Part shown: positions 33,512 through 43,139 of the stretch, piece by piece
Layout: each line of letters starts with the position of its first letter
How positions within the stretch are numbered: position 1 is the stretch's first letter
Assembly: GCA_001657385.1 (NCBI GenBank)
Contig: LYSZ01000005.1
Span: 266,956 to 330,955, forward strand
Source: Parvularcula sp. BBD 1991-13
GTDB taxonomy: Bacteria; Pseudomonadota; Alphaproteobacteria; Caulobacterales; Parvularculaceae
DNA: 64,000 nt
Direction: 5' to 3'
The notes under the pieces: model-generated
What the model was told of the DNA's origin: nothing
The model's database searches: none
The model's input: the letters and a program-made list of their open reading frames with translations, nothing else
Position numbers and translations under genes: made by a program

Positions 33512-33727
33512 GAATGCGCTCCCGTATTTCCATGCCGATTGTGACGTCGATATCCGAACCTTTGTAGATTCGGGGCGCAGCGCCTGTCGCCTATCCGTTT
33601 CGGTCAGGCGCCGCGCCGCCGGCGGAATGGGGCCCCCTATTTTTGGGTAGTTGTTACGGGGCGTGCGTCACAATAGTATCACAATGAAACGCATTCTGAA
33701 GATCTATGCGCATTGGAGAGGGAACGT

Positions 33728-34813
33728 ATGACTGCCAACAACACGCCCGAAGCCTTCCATCCGGCACAGTCAGGCAACCAACAGCCGTCCGGCGAAGTTC
33801 GCAATGTCGGCAAGCGCGGCATGGAGCGGCGCGTCAATCCCATCAAGAGTGAAGGCGAGGATGGCCTGTTCACGCAAAGTTGGTACGCCATCTGTTTATC
33901 CAGCGAGGTGCGCCCCGGCGAAGTGATCGGCCGTGACTTCCTGGATGGGCGCGTCGTCATTTTCCGCGGCGAAGACGGCAAGATTAACGTGACCAGCGCC
34001 TATTGCCCCCATGTCGGCGCCGACCTCGCTGTCGGCCAGGTTGTCGGCAACGATATTCAGTGTGCGTTTCACGGCTGGCGGTACAATGCTTCCGGCGAAT
34101 GCGTCAGCACGATGTTCGGTTCCAAGCCGCCGCAACGGGCGTGTCTGTTCGCTTACCCCGTAACCGAACGCTACGGCGTTGTCTGGGTGTTCAACGGCGA
34201 AGAGCCGCTGTGGGATATTCCCAAATTCGAAAAAAACGAGGATGATCTCATCTTTTATGCGTATAAACACCAGCCGGCTTACAAGTGCGATCCGTGGGTG
34301 TTCTGCTGCAACACGCTCGACTTTCAGCACCTGATCGTCATTCACGGCATCAACGTCCCGCAGGATGCTATCGATACGCTGCATGACGATGTGGACTGGC
34401 TCGACCATGGTTTCGACTACAGGGTGGCGACGACCCACCAGGGCGGCGTGTCGCTGGACTGGCAGCTCGGCATCAGGGGCACGAGCTTTTATCGTCAGCA
34501 AGGGATGTATGAGGACTTCTGGTTCGGCTATATCGCCGGCTTTTCGCTGCCGCGGCCGGGGTTGACGGACTGTTACAACATCTTCGCTGTCGAGAAGGGC
34601 GAGGATACGCCGGAAGGGCGCGCGCTAGCGCAGAAGCGCCTGAAGATGGCCGACGATCTTGAAGTCCGGACGATTGAAGAGGATCGCGACGTTCTCGATT
34701 CGATCCGCCTGAAGCCAGGCAATCTGATCAAGGTCGATACGTCCATGGCCAAATTTTACGATTATCTGCGCCGGTATCCGCGTGCTCATCCGGGGGCTGA
34801 CTTTATCAAATAA
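33728..34813 (+). CDS. Rieske-type non-heme iron oxygenase, terminal component
   Basis: 361 residues. The Rieske [2Fe-2S] centre is formed by Cys93-x-His95 and Cys112-x2-His115 (YCPHVGADL and CAFHGWRYN). The mononuclear iron site appears in NTLDFQHLIVIHG with His201 and His206, and Asp198 is placed to link electron transfer. It needs an electron chain, supplied by the ferredoxin at 37824 and the reductase at 38267. ATG 33728 has a GGAGAGG site. With a TonB receptor in the same operon, it likely attacks an imported aromatic, terpenoid or steroid-like compound; the substrate is not readable from sequence. Confidence 0.9.
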   Translation: MTANNTPEAFHPAQSGNQQPSGEVRNVGKRGMERRVNPIKSEGEDGLFTQSWYAICLSSEVRPGEVIGRDFLDGRVVIFRGEDGKINVTSAYCPHVGADLAVGQVVGNDIQCAFHGWRYNASGECVSTMFGSKPPQRACLFAYPVTERYGVVWVFNGEEPLWDIPKFEKNEDDLIFYAYKHQPAYKCDPWVFCCNTLDFQHLIVIHGINVPQDAIDTLHDDVDWLDHGFDYRVATTHQGGVSLDWQLGIRGTSFYRQQGMYEDFWFGYIAGFSLPRPGLTDCYNIFAVEKGEDTPEGRALAQKRLKMADDLEVRTIEEDRDVLDSIRLKPGNLIKVDTSMAKFYDYLRRYPRAHPGADFIK

Positions 34814-34893
34814 GAATGGCGCCGGTTCCGTCGGCGGGCCGGCGCATTGGACTAACCGTAAACAGATCGCCAGAATGGCGCGGGAGGGGAAAA

Positions 34894-37080
34894 ATGAAAA
34901 AAACTTCAGTTTTAATAGGAAAAAACCAACAATGGCGCGTAGGCGGCGCCGTCAGCATTGCGGCGATCGCCGCGGTTCTGGCCGGGGAGGCCGCCGCTCA
35001 GGATGAAGGCGCCTATCAGGCCAGGGAGACGGTCCGCGACACCATCGTCGTCACCTCGCGCCGTCGGGAGGAGAACCTTCAGGACGTGCCCGATTCGGTG
35101 TCGGCTTTCGGCGAAACCGATATTCAGCGTCAGGACATAAGGCAGGTTAACGACGCTATCGACGTTCTGCCGAACATTTCCATCATCGATTCCCAGGATC
35201 CCGGGCTTTCCTTGATCAACATTCGCGGGATCGGTCAGGTTCGCAACGGCGAGCCCCCCGTCGCGATCATCGTCGACGGCGTACAGCTCGTATCGGTGGA
35301 CATCGTCAACCAGGACCTGTTCGACGTTACCTCGATCGAGGTTCTCAAAGGACCGCAGGGTGCTCTTTACGGGCGTAACGCCATCGGCGGGGCGATCGTC
35401 GTCGAAACCAGGGAGCCGGGCGACGAATTCGAAGGTTTCGTGGAAGGGCGGTATGCGAACGGATCGGAAGTTGCGGCCAAGGCGGCGTTCCGCGGCCCGA
35501 TCGTCGACGACAAGCTCTTTTTTTCCGTCGCCGGCTCCGCGACCAGTTTCGACGGACTGATCGAAAACGTCACGGTCCGCAGGCCGGCCCCAACCACCAA
35601 CGGGGGCGGCGGTCTCGGCGAGCCGGTCACGGTGGACAACAGGTCGGAAGCAAACCTGTTGGGCAAGCTGATTTTCAAGCCGACGGACCGGCTGTCGTTC
35701 GATCTGAGGGCGCGCTATTCCTATCTTGACGGCGGCGCATCCTACTTCATTCCGCTGCCGCCGGGCGAGCCGAACAACACGTCGATACCGGTGCAGAACG
35801 ATGAAATCGGTTTCGCCACCCGCGAGCACGAAGAATATTCGCTGAAGATTGATTACGATTTCGACTGGTTCACGCTGACATCGGTCACGGCAAGGTCGAT
35901 CACCGATTTCTTCCTGCACGAAGATCTTGACTGGCTGCCGGAGTCGATTTTCGGTCTCGATCAGGCGCGCTATTCAAGCTCGTGGAGCGAGGACCTGCGC
36001 ATTGCGTCGCCGTCCGATCAACGCTTGCGCTGGATGGTCGGCGCCTATTATCTGAACATCGACAAGTCCATCAACACCACGTTCCTGATCGAAACGCCGG
36101 CGGAGGGCAATCTTGACCTGGTCGTGCCGACCGCCGACACCTTTGAAAAAAACGAGGCCTATGCGTTTTACGGTCAGATCAACTACGACATTATCGACAA
36201 TCTCGAGTTTACCGCGGCGCTGCGCTATGATCGTGACGAACGTGAACAGACCGACTTTCTGTCGGGCGGCGCTGTAAGCAAGGCGAGTTTCGACTCCCTC
36301 CAGCCGAAATTCTCCCTTGCTTACCGCTGGTCGGACAACCTGCTGACATATGTATCGGCGGGTAAAGGCTTCCGCAGCGGCGGTTTTAACGCCCCGGGAC
36401 CCGTGTTCCCGCTGGTTTTCAACCAGGAAGAAGCGCGCAGCATTGAAGTCGGCGCCAAAGCGAATTTCGCCGACAACCTTGTTACGGTCAATCTTGCCGG
36501 TTTCTACACGAATTATAAAGACATGCAGCAATTCAGCCTGGTGCAGGGCTTGCAAGGGCTGTTCAATGTTGATGATACGGACATTTTCGGTTTTGAAATG
36601 GACGCTGTTATCAGGCCGTTTGAAAACTTCGATATCTTCGCGGCGGTCGGCATCCTCGACAGCGAAATCAAGGATTTCTCCAGCACGATCGAAACGGCGC
36701 CGGGAACGGTTCTGGTCTCGCCCGATAATGTCATCGGCAACCAGATCTCGCTCATGTATGGCTGGTCTTATCGGCTGGGCGCTCAGTACACGGTTAACGT
36801 CACGCCTGAATGGGATCTCGTCAGCCGCATCGACTATCGGGCGCAGGGGGACAATTTCTGGCATATCGACAATCTTGACCGGGAAAAGGAGCGTCATATC
36901 GCCGACGCCAGCGTGACGCTGGAAAACGGACCGCTCGCCATCACCGCCTATGTCGAGAACCTGTCGAACCACGACTACACGGTTGAGTTTTACGCGCAGG
37001 AGTGGATCGCGCTTGTGTCCGACATCCGCTGGCCGAACCAGCCGAGAAGGTACGGCGCGCGTATTCGCTACCAATTCTAA
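34894..37080 (+). CDS. TonB-dependent outer-membrane receptor
   Basis: 728 residues. Signal peptide ending AAAQ, TonB-box-like DTIVVTSRRREENLQDVPDS, plug domain with LINIRGIGQVRNGEPPVAII and EVLKGPQGALYGRNAIGGAI, then a 22-strand-type barrel with YVSAGKGFRSGGFN and a terminal aromatic RIRYQF. ATG 34894 with GGGAGGGGA; the ORF is open 26 codons further. This is the IroN/FyuA-like group common in Caulobacterales and sphingomonads, often used for plant, aromatic or polyketide compounds. It follows the Rieske gene by 80 bp, which suggests uptake of the substrate of that oxygenase. Confidence 0.93.
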   Translation: MKKTSVLIGKNQQWRVGGAVSIAAIAAVLAGEAAAQDEGAYQARETVRDTIVVTSRRREENLQDVPDSVSAFGETDIQRQDIRQVNDAIDVLPNISIIDSQDPGLSLINIRGIGQVRNGEPPVAIIVDGVQLVSVDIVNQDLFDVTSIEVLKGPQGALYGRNAIGGAIVVETREPGDEFEGFVEGRYANGSEVAAKAAFRGPIVDDKLFFSVAGSATSFDGLIENVTVRRPAPTTNGGGGLGEPVTVDNRSEANLLGKLIFKPTDRLSFDLRARYSYLDGGASYFIPLPPGEPNNTSIPVQNDEIGFATREHEEYSLKIDYDFDWFTLTSVTARSITDFFLHEDLDWLPESIFGLDQARYSSSWSEDLRIASPSDQRLRWMVGAYYLNIDKSINTTFLIETPAEGNLDLVVPTADTFEKNEAYAFYGQINYDIIDNLEFTAALRYDRDEREQTDFLSGGAVSKASFDSLQPKFSLAYRWSDNLLTYVSAGKGFRSGGFNAPGPVFPLVFNQEEARSIEVGAKANFADNLVTVNLAGFYTNYKDMQQFSLVQGLQGLFNVDDTDIFGFEMDAVIRPFENFDIFAAVGILDSEIKDFSSTIETAPGTVLVSPDNVIGNQISLMYGWSYRLGAQYTVNVTPEWDLVSRIDYRAQGDNFWHIDNLDREKERHIADASVTLENGPLAITAYVENLSNHDYTVEFYAQEWIALVSDIRWPNQPRRYGARIRYQF

Positions 37081-37130
37081 AAGGCGCGCGCGCCTTTGCG
37101 TATCGCGTCCGGTTTCAAGAGGAAAAATAC

Positions 37131-37814
37131 ATGTCGAAAAAGATCCTCGCCATTGTCACGTCCAAGAAAACGCTGGACGCCGGCGATCCCACCGGCTTCT
37201 GGCTTGAGGAGTTCGCCGCGCCATACGGGGTTTTTCGCGAGGCTGGTTACGAAGTCGATATCGCTTCCCCCGACGGTGGGGAAACGCAAATCGACCCCGC
37301 GAGCCAAGGCGCGCCGTGGTTGTCCGACAGCGGCCGGTCCGTGCTCGAAAGCCAGGAAGTCATGGCGAAAATCGCCGATACGGCAAAACTGGCCGATGTC
37401 GACCCTGACGTCTACGACGCTGTTTTTGTCGTCGGCGGCGTCGGGGCGGCCTTCGATCTCCACGAGAACGCGGCCCTGAAACGACTGCTTGAGGCGTTCG
37501 AAGCGAAGGAAAAGGTCGTCTCCGCGATCTGCACCGGCGTCGTCAGTCTGGCCGACATCTGCGACGCGAACGGCGATTTGCTGGTTGCCGGAAAACCGCT
37601 GACGGCGATCAGCAATGCTGAAAACGACGAGTTGAACATTACGCCCCTGCTCCCGGTGCTGACGGAAACTCGCCTCAAGGAAGCCGGGGCGGTTTACGAA
37701 GCGGCCGCCCCGTGGGGCGTGTGCGTTCGCCGGCACGGGCGGCTGATCACCGGGCAGAATCCCGCTTCCGCGGCCCCCCTGGGGCAGGCGGTCGTCGCCT
37801 GCCTTTTGTCCTAA
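37131..37814 (+). CDS. DJ-1/PfpI-family protein (Hsp31-like)
   Basis: 227 residues. ILAIVTSKKT, GFWLEEFAAPYGVFREAGYE, VDIASPDGG and VVSAICTGVVSL, whose Cys sits at the nucleophile elbow, are typical of Hsp31/HchA-like members, which act as glyoxalases, deglycases or hydratases of small carbonyls. The usual His after Cys in AxCHG is Thr here, so the catalytic triad is altered. Good ribosome site (AAGAGGAAAAATAC). Lies between the TonB receptor and ferredoxin genes in one operon. Confidence 0.82.
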   Translation: MSKKILAIVTSKKTLDAGDPTGFWLEEFAAPYGVFREAGYEVDIASPDGGETQIDPASQGAPWLSDSGRSVLESQEVMAKIADTAKLADVDPDVYDAVFVVGGVGAAFDLHENAALKRLLEAFEAKEKVVSAICTGVVSLADICDANGDLLVAGKPLTAISNAENDELNITPLLPVLTETRLKEAGAVYEAAAPWGVCVRRHGRLITGQNPASAAPLGQAVVACLLS

Positions 37815-37823
37815 TGCTATCCA

Positions 37824-38144
37824 ATGCCTAAGGTCACGTTTATCAGCGCCGCGGGCGACAGCCGGACGGTGGAAGTCGAAGACGGTCTGTCCGTTATGGA
37901 GGCGGCGATCCGTCATTCCGTAACGGGAATAGATGCCGATTGCGGCGGTGCATGCGCATGCGCCACCTGTCACGTCTACATAGAGCCGGACTGGCGCGCG
38001 CGCGTCGGCGCGCCGTCGCCGATGGAGGCGTCGATGCTGGAGTTCGCGGCGGACCGCAGGGAGAATTCCCGGCTTGCCTGCCAGGTCGCAATGACCGACG
38101 CGCTTGACGGCCTCGTCGTGCGCACCCCCGAAACGCAGGGCTGA
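37824..38144 (+). CDS. [2Fe-2S] ferredoxin, adrenodoxin type
   Basis: 106 residues. Cluster ligands are Cys40-x5-Cys46-x2-Cys49 and Cys86, in the order of adrenodoxin/putidaredoxin. It should carry electrons from the reductase encoded 122 bp downstream to the Rieske oxygenase. Starts 9 bp after the DJ-1 gene, so it is translated from the same transcript. Confidence 0.93.
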   Translation: MPKVTFISAAGDSRTVEVEDGLSVMEAAIRHSVTGIDADCGGACACATCHVYIEPDWRARVGAPSPMEASMLEFAADRRENSRLACQVAMTDALDGLVVRTPETQG

Positions 38145-38266
38145 CCTTTTCCCTCGCCTTTATGGCGCGAGTCTCTCCCCTTGGCGTCCATGCAAATGTC
38201 AAAACGCGATTGCCGACGCGATGGTCCGTTGACGTCAGCAACAGCGCAAACGGGAGGACAGCGGAA

Positions 38267-39490
38267 TTGTCCGTAACCAGGATCGTCATCATCGGCGCCG
38301 GGCAGGCGGGCGCCCAAGCGGCGGGCTCGCTCCGGCTGGCCGGCTTTGACGGCGAGATCGTCATGTTTGGCGCGGAGGCCGCCCCGCCTTATCAGCGCCC
38401 GCCGCTGTCAAAGTCTTTTCTCAAAGGCGATCTGGAGGAGGCGCGGCTGTATCTGCGCCCGCCCTCATACTATACGGAAAACGACATCGATCTCAGAACC
38501 GGGTGCGGCGTTCGCGCGGTCGACTGCGCGCGCCAAACGGTGACGACGGCGCTCGGCGAAGACGTCGGATACGACAAGCTGCTCCTTGCGACCGGGGCGT
38601 CAAGCCGCAAGCTGAACATTCCCGGCGCGGAAAACGCCGGCGTCCATTATCTGCGCACACTGACGGATGCTTGCCGGCTGCGTTCGGTCTTCGCCGCCAA
38701 GGGCCGTATCCTGATCGTCGGCGCCGGCTATATCGGTCTTGAGGTCGCCGCCGCGTTGCGAAGCGCCGGCAGGCGGGTCACGGTCGTGGAAAGGGCGGAA
38801 CGCGCCCTGGCGCGGGTCGCGGGGCCGCCGATCTCGGCGTTTTTCCAGCGTCTGCACGAGAAGGCCGGTGTGGATTTTCGCTTTGGCGCCAGCGTCGATC
38901 GCTTGATCGGCGACGGCGGCGCCGTCGCCGCTGCGGAGCTTTCCAGCGGCCATGTCCTTGACTGCGACGCCGTGCTCATTGGCGTCGGCGCGGCGCCGTC
39001 GACACGGCTTGCCGAAGAGGCCGGCCTCGCCGTCGACGACGGCGTCCTCGTCGACGACCGCGCCCGCGCCAGCCTGGAAAACGTCTGGGCCGCCGGCGAT
39101 TGCGCAAGGTTTCCGTCCGCGCGCTATGGTCGTCGCCTGCGCCTTGAGTCGGCGCCGAACGCCATCGATCACGCCAAGGCGGCGGCGGCGGACATGACGG
39201 GGGCGGAGGGTTGCTACGATCCGTTGCCCTGGTTCTGGTCCGATCAGTACGACGTCAAGCTCCAGACCGTCGGGCTGGCCGAGGGGGCCGATGAGTATGC
39301 AATACGCGGCGACGCCGAATCCTTGTCGTTCGCCGTCTGGCATCTCAAGGCGGGAAAGCCCGTCGCTGTCGAGGCGGTCAATGACGCTGAGTCGTTCGCG
39401 GTCGGTAAAAGACTGATCGCCCTTAACAAACCCGTAGCGGCATCGATGCTGACGGGGTCATCGAGCGCGCTGAGAGCGCTTCTGAAGTAG
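38267..39490 (+). CDS. NAD(P)H-dependent ferredoxin reductase (FAD)
   Basis: About 407 residues from TTG 38267 (GGGAGG in front). FAD-binding TRIVIIGAGQAGAQAAGSLR, the rubredoxin/putidaredoxin-reductase motif APPYQRPPLSKSFL, NAD(P)-binding RILIVGAGYIGLEVAAALRS and second FAD motif ENVWAAGDCARF are all present. It closes the three-component oxygenase system with the ferredoxin and Rieske protein. The open frame upstream to 38162 has no better ribosome site. Confidence 0.92.
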   Translation: MSVTRIVIIGAGQAGAQAAGSLRLAGFDGEIVMFGAEAAPPYQRPPLSKSFLKGDLEEARLYLRPPSYYTENDIDLRTGCGVRAVDCARQTVTTALGEDVGYDKLLLATGASSRKLNIPGAENAGVHYLRTLTDACRLRSVFAAKGRILIVGAGYIGLEVAAALRSAGRRVTVVERAERALARVAGPPISAFFQRLHEKAGVDFRFGASVDRLIGDGGAVAAAELSSGHVLDCDAVLIGVGAAPSTRLAEEAGLAVDDGVLVDDRARASLENVWAAGDCARFPSARYGRRLRLESAPNAIDHAKAAAADMTGAEGCYDPLPWFWSDQYDVKLQTVGLAEGADEYAIRGDAESLSFAVWHLKAGKPVAVEAVNDAESFAVGKRLIALNKPVAASMLTGSSSALRALLK

Positions 39491-39715
39491 CGGCCCCGGA
39501 TAATTTTCAGGCGTTCACTTGCTATTAACCCCTGCCTGCGCCATATGGTGGCTCAGGCCGCGTGTAGCGGGAGACGCCGGATGGCGATGATATCTCCCAC
39601 GGCCATCATCCAGACAATCAGGCGCCCAGACACGCGGGTCCCTCCATTGGAACCCGGGACGCGGGCGCGTCGCGCTTTTTACAGCGCCGCCCCCTCGCGC
39701 CCAGAAAGATTTTTT

Positions 39716-40984
39716 GTGACGACTTTTGAAGACCTCGGCCTTGCAAAACCCATCCTGGCGGCGCTCGGCGACGAAGGCCATGAGACGCCGACGCCAATCC
39801 AGGCGCAGGCCATTCCCGCCCTCCTGTCGGGCCGCGACCTCCTCGGCCTGGCGCAAACCGGCTCTGGCAAGACGGCGGCCTTCACCCTGCCGCTGTTGCA
39901 GCAACTTGTTGACAAGCCTGGCAAGGCGAAAGCGGGCGGCCCGCGGGCGCTCATCCTCACCCCGACCCGCGAGCTTGCAGGGCAGGTGCGGGACCGCGTT
40001 AACGCTTACGGCTCGCGTACGACGCTGCGCGCCGGCCTGGTGATCGGCGGGGCGTCCATCGGCAAGCAGAAAAGCATGATCCGCAAAGGCGTCGATATCC
40101 TGATCGCGACGCCCGGGCGGCTTGAAGATCTCATGAAGCAGAACGCCGTTTCGCTTGACGGCGTCGAATACTTCGTTCTCGACGAAGTGGATCAGATGCT
40201 CGACATGGGCTTCATCCATGCGATCCGGGCGATCACCGGAAAATTGCCGCAACGGCGGCAAAGCCTGTTTTTCTCCGCGACGATGCCGCAAAGCATTGCC
40301 CGGCTTGCGCACGCGCTGTTGAACGATCCCGTGCGGGTCGAGGTGAAAACCCAGGCCCCGCCCAAGATCGACCAGTCCGTCGAATTCATGGCGAAACCGG
40401 AGAAAATCGGCGCCTTGATCAAGGTTGTCAGTGAAAAGAGCTTCGAAAGGGGGCTTGTATTTTCACGCACCAAACACGGGGCGGATAAGATCGTCAAAAG
40501 CCTGAACAAGGCGGGCTTCGCCGCCCAGGCGATCCACGGCAACCGCAGCCAGGGCCAGCGCGAACGCGCCCTGAAAGCGTTCAAGTCAGACGCGATCCGC
40601 ATTCTCGTTGCGACGGACATCGCTGCGCGAGGCATCGATATCCGCGACGTTTCCCACGTGGTCAATTTCGATCTGCCGAATGTGCCCGAAACCTATGTCC
40701 ACCGGATCGGCCGCACGGCGCGCGCCGGCGCGGCGGGCGTCGCGATTTCGTTTTGCAGCCCCGAGGAGCGCGCTGACTTGCGCGCGATCGAGCGGTTGAC
40801 CGGCGAACGCTTTGGCGGTCCCGGCGCCGGCGCCGAAGCAAAAAAATCGCGACCGGCGCGGCAATCGCCGGGCGCCGGAAAACGCGCGAACCGGAAGAAA
40901 AAACGCTCCGGGACGAGCGCCGCCGTCGTTCGGGAAGCCGACAGGACAATCGCCGGACTGTCGTTCATGCGTCCCGCGACCTGA
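39716..40984 (+). CDS. DEAD-box RNA helicase with DEVD motif (RhlE-like)
   Basis: 422 residues from GTG 39716 (AGAAAG in front). Motifs in order: Q motif (TPTPIQAQAI), I (AQTGSGKTAAF), Ia (PTRELAGQV), II (VLDEVDQMLDMGF), III (SATMP), V (ATDIAARGIDI) and VI (HRIGRTARAG). Motif II reads DEVD, not DEAD. The basic C-terminal tail (GKRANRKKKRSG) is typical of RhlE-type enzymes acting on ribosome assembly or RNA decay at low temperature. A single-gene unit, convergent with htpG. Confidence 0.92.
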   Translation: MTTFEDLGLAKPILAALGDEGHETPTPIQAQAIPALLSGRDLLGLAQTGSGKTAAFTLPLLQQLVDKPGKAKAGGPRALILTPTRELAGQVRDRVNAYGSRTTLRAGLVIGGASIGKQKSMIRKGVDILIATPGRLEDLMKQNAVSLDGVEYFVLDEVDQMLDMGFIHAIRAITGKLPQRRQSLFFSATMPQSIARLAHALLNDPVRVEVKTQAPPKIDQSVEFMAKPEKIGALIKVVSEKSFERGLVFSRTKHGADKIVKSLNKAGFAAQAIHGNRSQGQRERALKAFKSDAIRILVATDIAARGIDIRDVSHVVNFDLPNVPETYVHRIGRTARAGAAGVAISFCSPEERADLRAIERLTGERFGGPGAGAEAKKSRPARQSPGAGKRANRKKKRSGTSAAVVREADRTIAGLSFMRPAT

Positions 40985-40985
40985 C

Positions 40986-41015
40986 CCCTGTTTGCTTGAT
41001 CCCTGTTTGCCTGAT
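40986..41015. repeat. Tandem 15-bp repeat after helicase gene
   Basis: CCCTGTTTGCTTGAT (40986-41000) is followed directly by CCCTGTTTGCCTGAT, one mismatch. It lies in the 78-bp gap between the convergent helicase and htpG genes; probably a replication-slippage product with no evident function. Confidence 0.6.
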
Positions 41016-41062
41016 CTCGCTTTGACGGCGGCGTTCAGGCCGCGGGCGCATGTCGCCATTCA

Positions 41063-42955
41063 TCAGGAGCGCGGACCGGCGAGGCCGCGCTCCATGAAAT
41101 GCGCCATCCGCTGCGAGAAGGCCGCGGGATCGGGCAGGTTCTGCCCCTGAACGATCCGGGCCTGGTCGAGGAGCAGACGGGCGGCGTCCGTCCGCGCCGC
41201 GCCATCCGACAACCCCGCGAGGCAGGTGATCAGAGGATGGCGCCTGTTGACCTCCAGAACCGGCCTTGTGCGAGGATTGCTCTTCTGCGAGAGCTGGAGA
41301 ACGCTTTCCATGTGCATGTCCAGGCCAAGATCCGGCGCGACGAGACATACGGGCGATTGGGTGAGACGCGACGAAAAACGCACGTCGTGAACGTCGTCCT
41401 TCAGCGCCTCCTTCAGGAACGCCAGCAGGTCATTGGCCGACTGATCGTCGGGTTGTTCGCCTTCCGCGGCCGCGTCGCCGTCCGTGTTTTCATCGCCGGC
41501 GTCGAACCGCGACAAGTCGATTTCTCCCTTGGCCGCCGACTGGAAAGGCGTTTTGTCGTATTCCCGCACGTTTTGCAGCCAGGCGCCGTCCACCGCGTCG
41601 GTCATCAGCAGCACGTTGAGGCCGCGCGCCCGAAAGCCTTCAAGCTGCGGCGAGGCGCGCAGCGCGTCGAGATCGTCGCCGGTCATGTAGTAAATCGACG
41701 TCTGGCCCTCTTTCATGCCGGTCAGATAGTCGTCAAGGGAAATCATCTCCTCCCCGGTTTCGGAAGAGAAGAAACGGCAGATTTTGAAGATTTCCTCGCG
41801 ATGCTCCACCGCGTCGTAAAGACCCTCCTTGATTACCATGCCGAACTGACGCCACAGGGTGTCGAAGGCCTGCTTGTCGTTATCCGCCAGCTTGGCGATG
41901 TCGCTCAGGATGCGTTTTGAAACGCTTCGCCGGATGGTGTCCACGATCGCGTTTCGTTGCAGCATTTCCCGCGAGATATTGAGCGGCAGGTCCTCGCTGT
42001 CGATCACCCCGCGGACGAAACGCAGCCACGGATAAACCAGATGTTCCGATTGGTCCGTGATGAACACCCGTTTCACGTAAAGACGAACTGCGGCTCGCCG
42101 CGACGGATCGTAAAGGTCCCACGGTCGCATTGACGGCACGAAAAGCAGGACGGAAAATTCAAGCTTCCCTTCCGCGCGCCAGTGGGAGGTCAGGATCGGA
42201 TCGTCGAACGCCTGCGCGATATGGCGATAAAATTCCTTATACTGTTCTTCTCTCACTTCGCTTTTCGGGCGCATCCAGAGCGCCGCGGCTGCGTTCAGGG
42301 GTTCGTCTTCCTCGCCCGCATGGACCGGGACGGATACATGGTCGGAATAGGTCCGTATAACGCGTTTCAGCGTGTCGTAGGAAAGATAGTCCCGCGCTGT
42401 CGGTTTCAGATTCAGGATGACGGCGGCGCCGCGTCCGCCCGGAAGCGCATCGGCCTGCGCCGTGTCGGCTTGCCTGACCGTGAAGCCGGTGCGTCCGTCC
42501 GATTCCCAAGCGAAAACCGTTTCCTCCCCGGCCTTTCGCGAGATCACCGTAACGGTGTCCGCGACCATGAACGACGCATAAAAGCCGACGCCGAACTGCC
42601 CGATCAGGCTTAAATCGCCGCCGGCGTCCTTGACCTGTTCCATCATGGCGGCGGCGCCGGAATGAGCGATTGTGCCGAGATTTTCCGCAAGATCCTTGTC
42701 GTTCATGCCGATTCCGTTATCGGCGACCGTCAAGGTGTTCGCGTCCGGATCGACCGTCACCCGGATCTTGAAATCCGGATCGCCGACGATCAGGGCGGGA
42801 TCGCGCATCCCTTCGTATCGCAGGCGATCGCACGCATCGGCGGCGTTTGAAATCAGTTCCCGCAGAAAGACGTCGGGATTGGTGTATAGCGCGTTGGCGA
42901 CGATATCGAGCAGCCGCGCAACATCGGTTTCAAAATTTTTCTCGTAATCAGTCAT
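41063..42955 (-). CDS. htpG: Hsp90-family chaperone HtpG
   Basis: 630 residues. The GHKL ATPase is clear at the N-terminus (ELISNAADACDRLRYE, ADNGIGMND, IGQFGVGFYASFMVAD), followed by the middle domain (GVIDSEDLPLNISREMLQ) and a C-terminal dimerisation domain. Full length for the family. It is a housekeeping chaperone and, with the helicase, marks a non-cluster boundary between the Rieske locus and the NRPS region. A promoter lies just upstream. Confidence 0.97.
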   Translation of the reverse strand: MTDYEKNFETDVARLLDIVANALYTNPDVFLRELISNAADACDRLRYEGMRDPALIVGDPDFKIRVTVDPDANTLTVADNGIGMNDKDLAENLGTIAHSGAAAMMEQVKDAGGDLSLIGQFGVGFYASFMVADTVTVISRKAGEETVFAWESDGRTGFTVRQADTAQADALPGGRGAAVILNLKPTARDYLSYDTLKRVIRTYSDHVSVPVHAGEEDEPLNAAAALWMRPKSEVREEQYKEFYRHIAQAFDDPILTSHWRAEGKLEFSVLLFVPSMRPWDLYDPSRRAAVRLYVKRVFITDQSEHLVYPWLRFVRGVIDSEDLPLNISREMLQRNAIVDTIRRSVSKRILSDIAKLADNDKQAFDTLWRQFGMVIKEGLYDAVEHREEIFKICRFFSSETGEEMISLDDYLTGMKEGQTSIYYMTGDDLDALRASPQLEGFRARGLNVLLMTDAVDGAWLQNVREYDKTPFQSAAKGEIDLSRFDAGDENTDGDAAAEGEQPDDQSANDLLAFLKEALKDDVHDVRFSSRLTQSPVCLVAPDLGLDMHMESVLQLSQKSNPRTRPVLEVNRRHPLITCLAGLSDGAARTDAARLLLDQARIVQGQNLPDPAAFSQRMAHFMERGLAGPRS

Positions 42956-42992
42956 GGGTGTTTTTAGTGGAGAATGGCGGGTTGTTCAATCG

Positions 42993-43021
42993 ATATTCCA
43001 CCTTGACTTTACATCCGTCAA
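42993..43021 (-). promoter_or_regulatory. Promoter for htpG
   Basis: On the minus strand TTGACG (43016-43021) and GAATAT (42993-42998) are separated by exactly 17 bp, about 38 bp before the htpG ATG. This fits sigma-70 better than a heat-shock sigma-32 consensus. Confidence 0.55.
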
Positions 43022-43139
43022 TCTGCGTAGGGAAAATCCTCTGCGGGCGCGCCTTGTCATCGTCCCCCCCCGGCGTAAGGCGTGTCGCGCAAAGCGTCGC
43101 GAGGCCCGTCGAATCTTGGCAAGGGTTTTCGAGACTTGT

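Noticed and set aside
33620..33660. Possible second copy of the LuxR-type dyad before the Rieske gene (CCTATTTTTGGGTAG)
   Set aside because: Half-sites and spacing differ from the 31391 dyad; resemblance too weak to claim.
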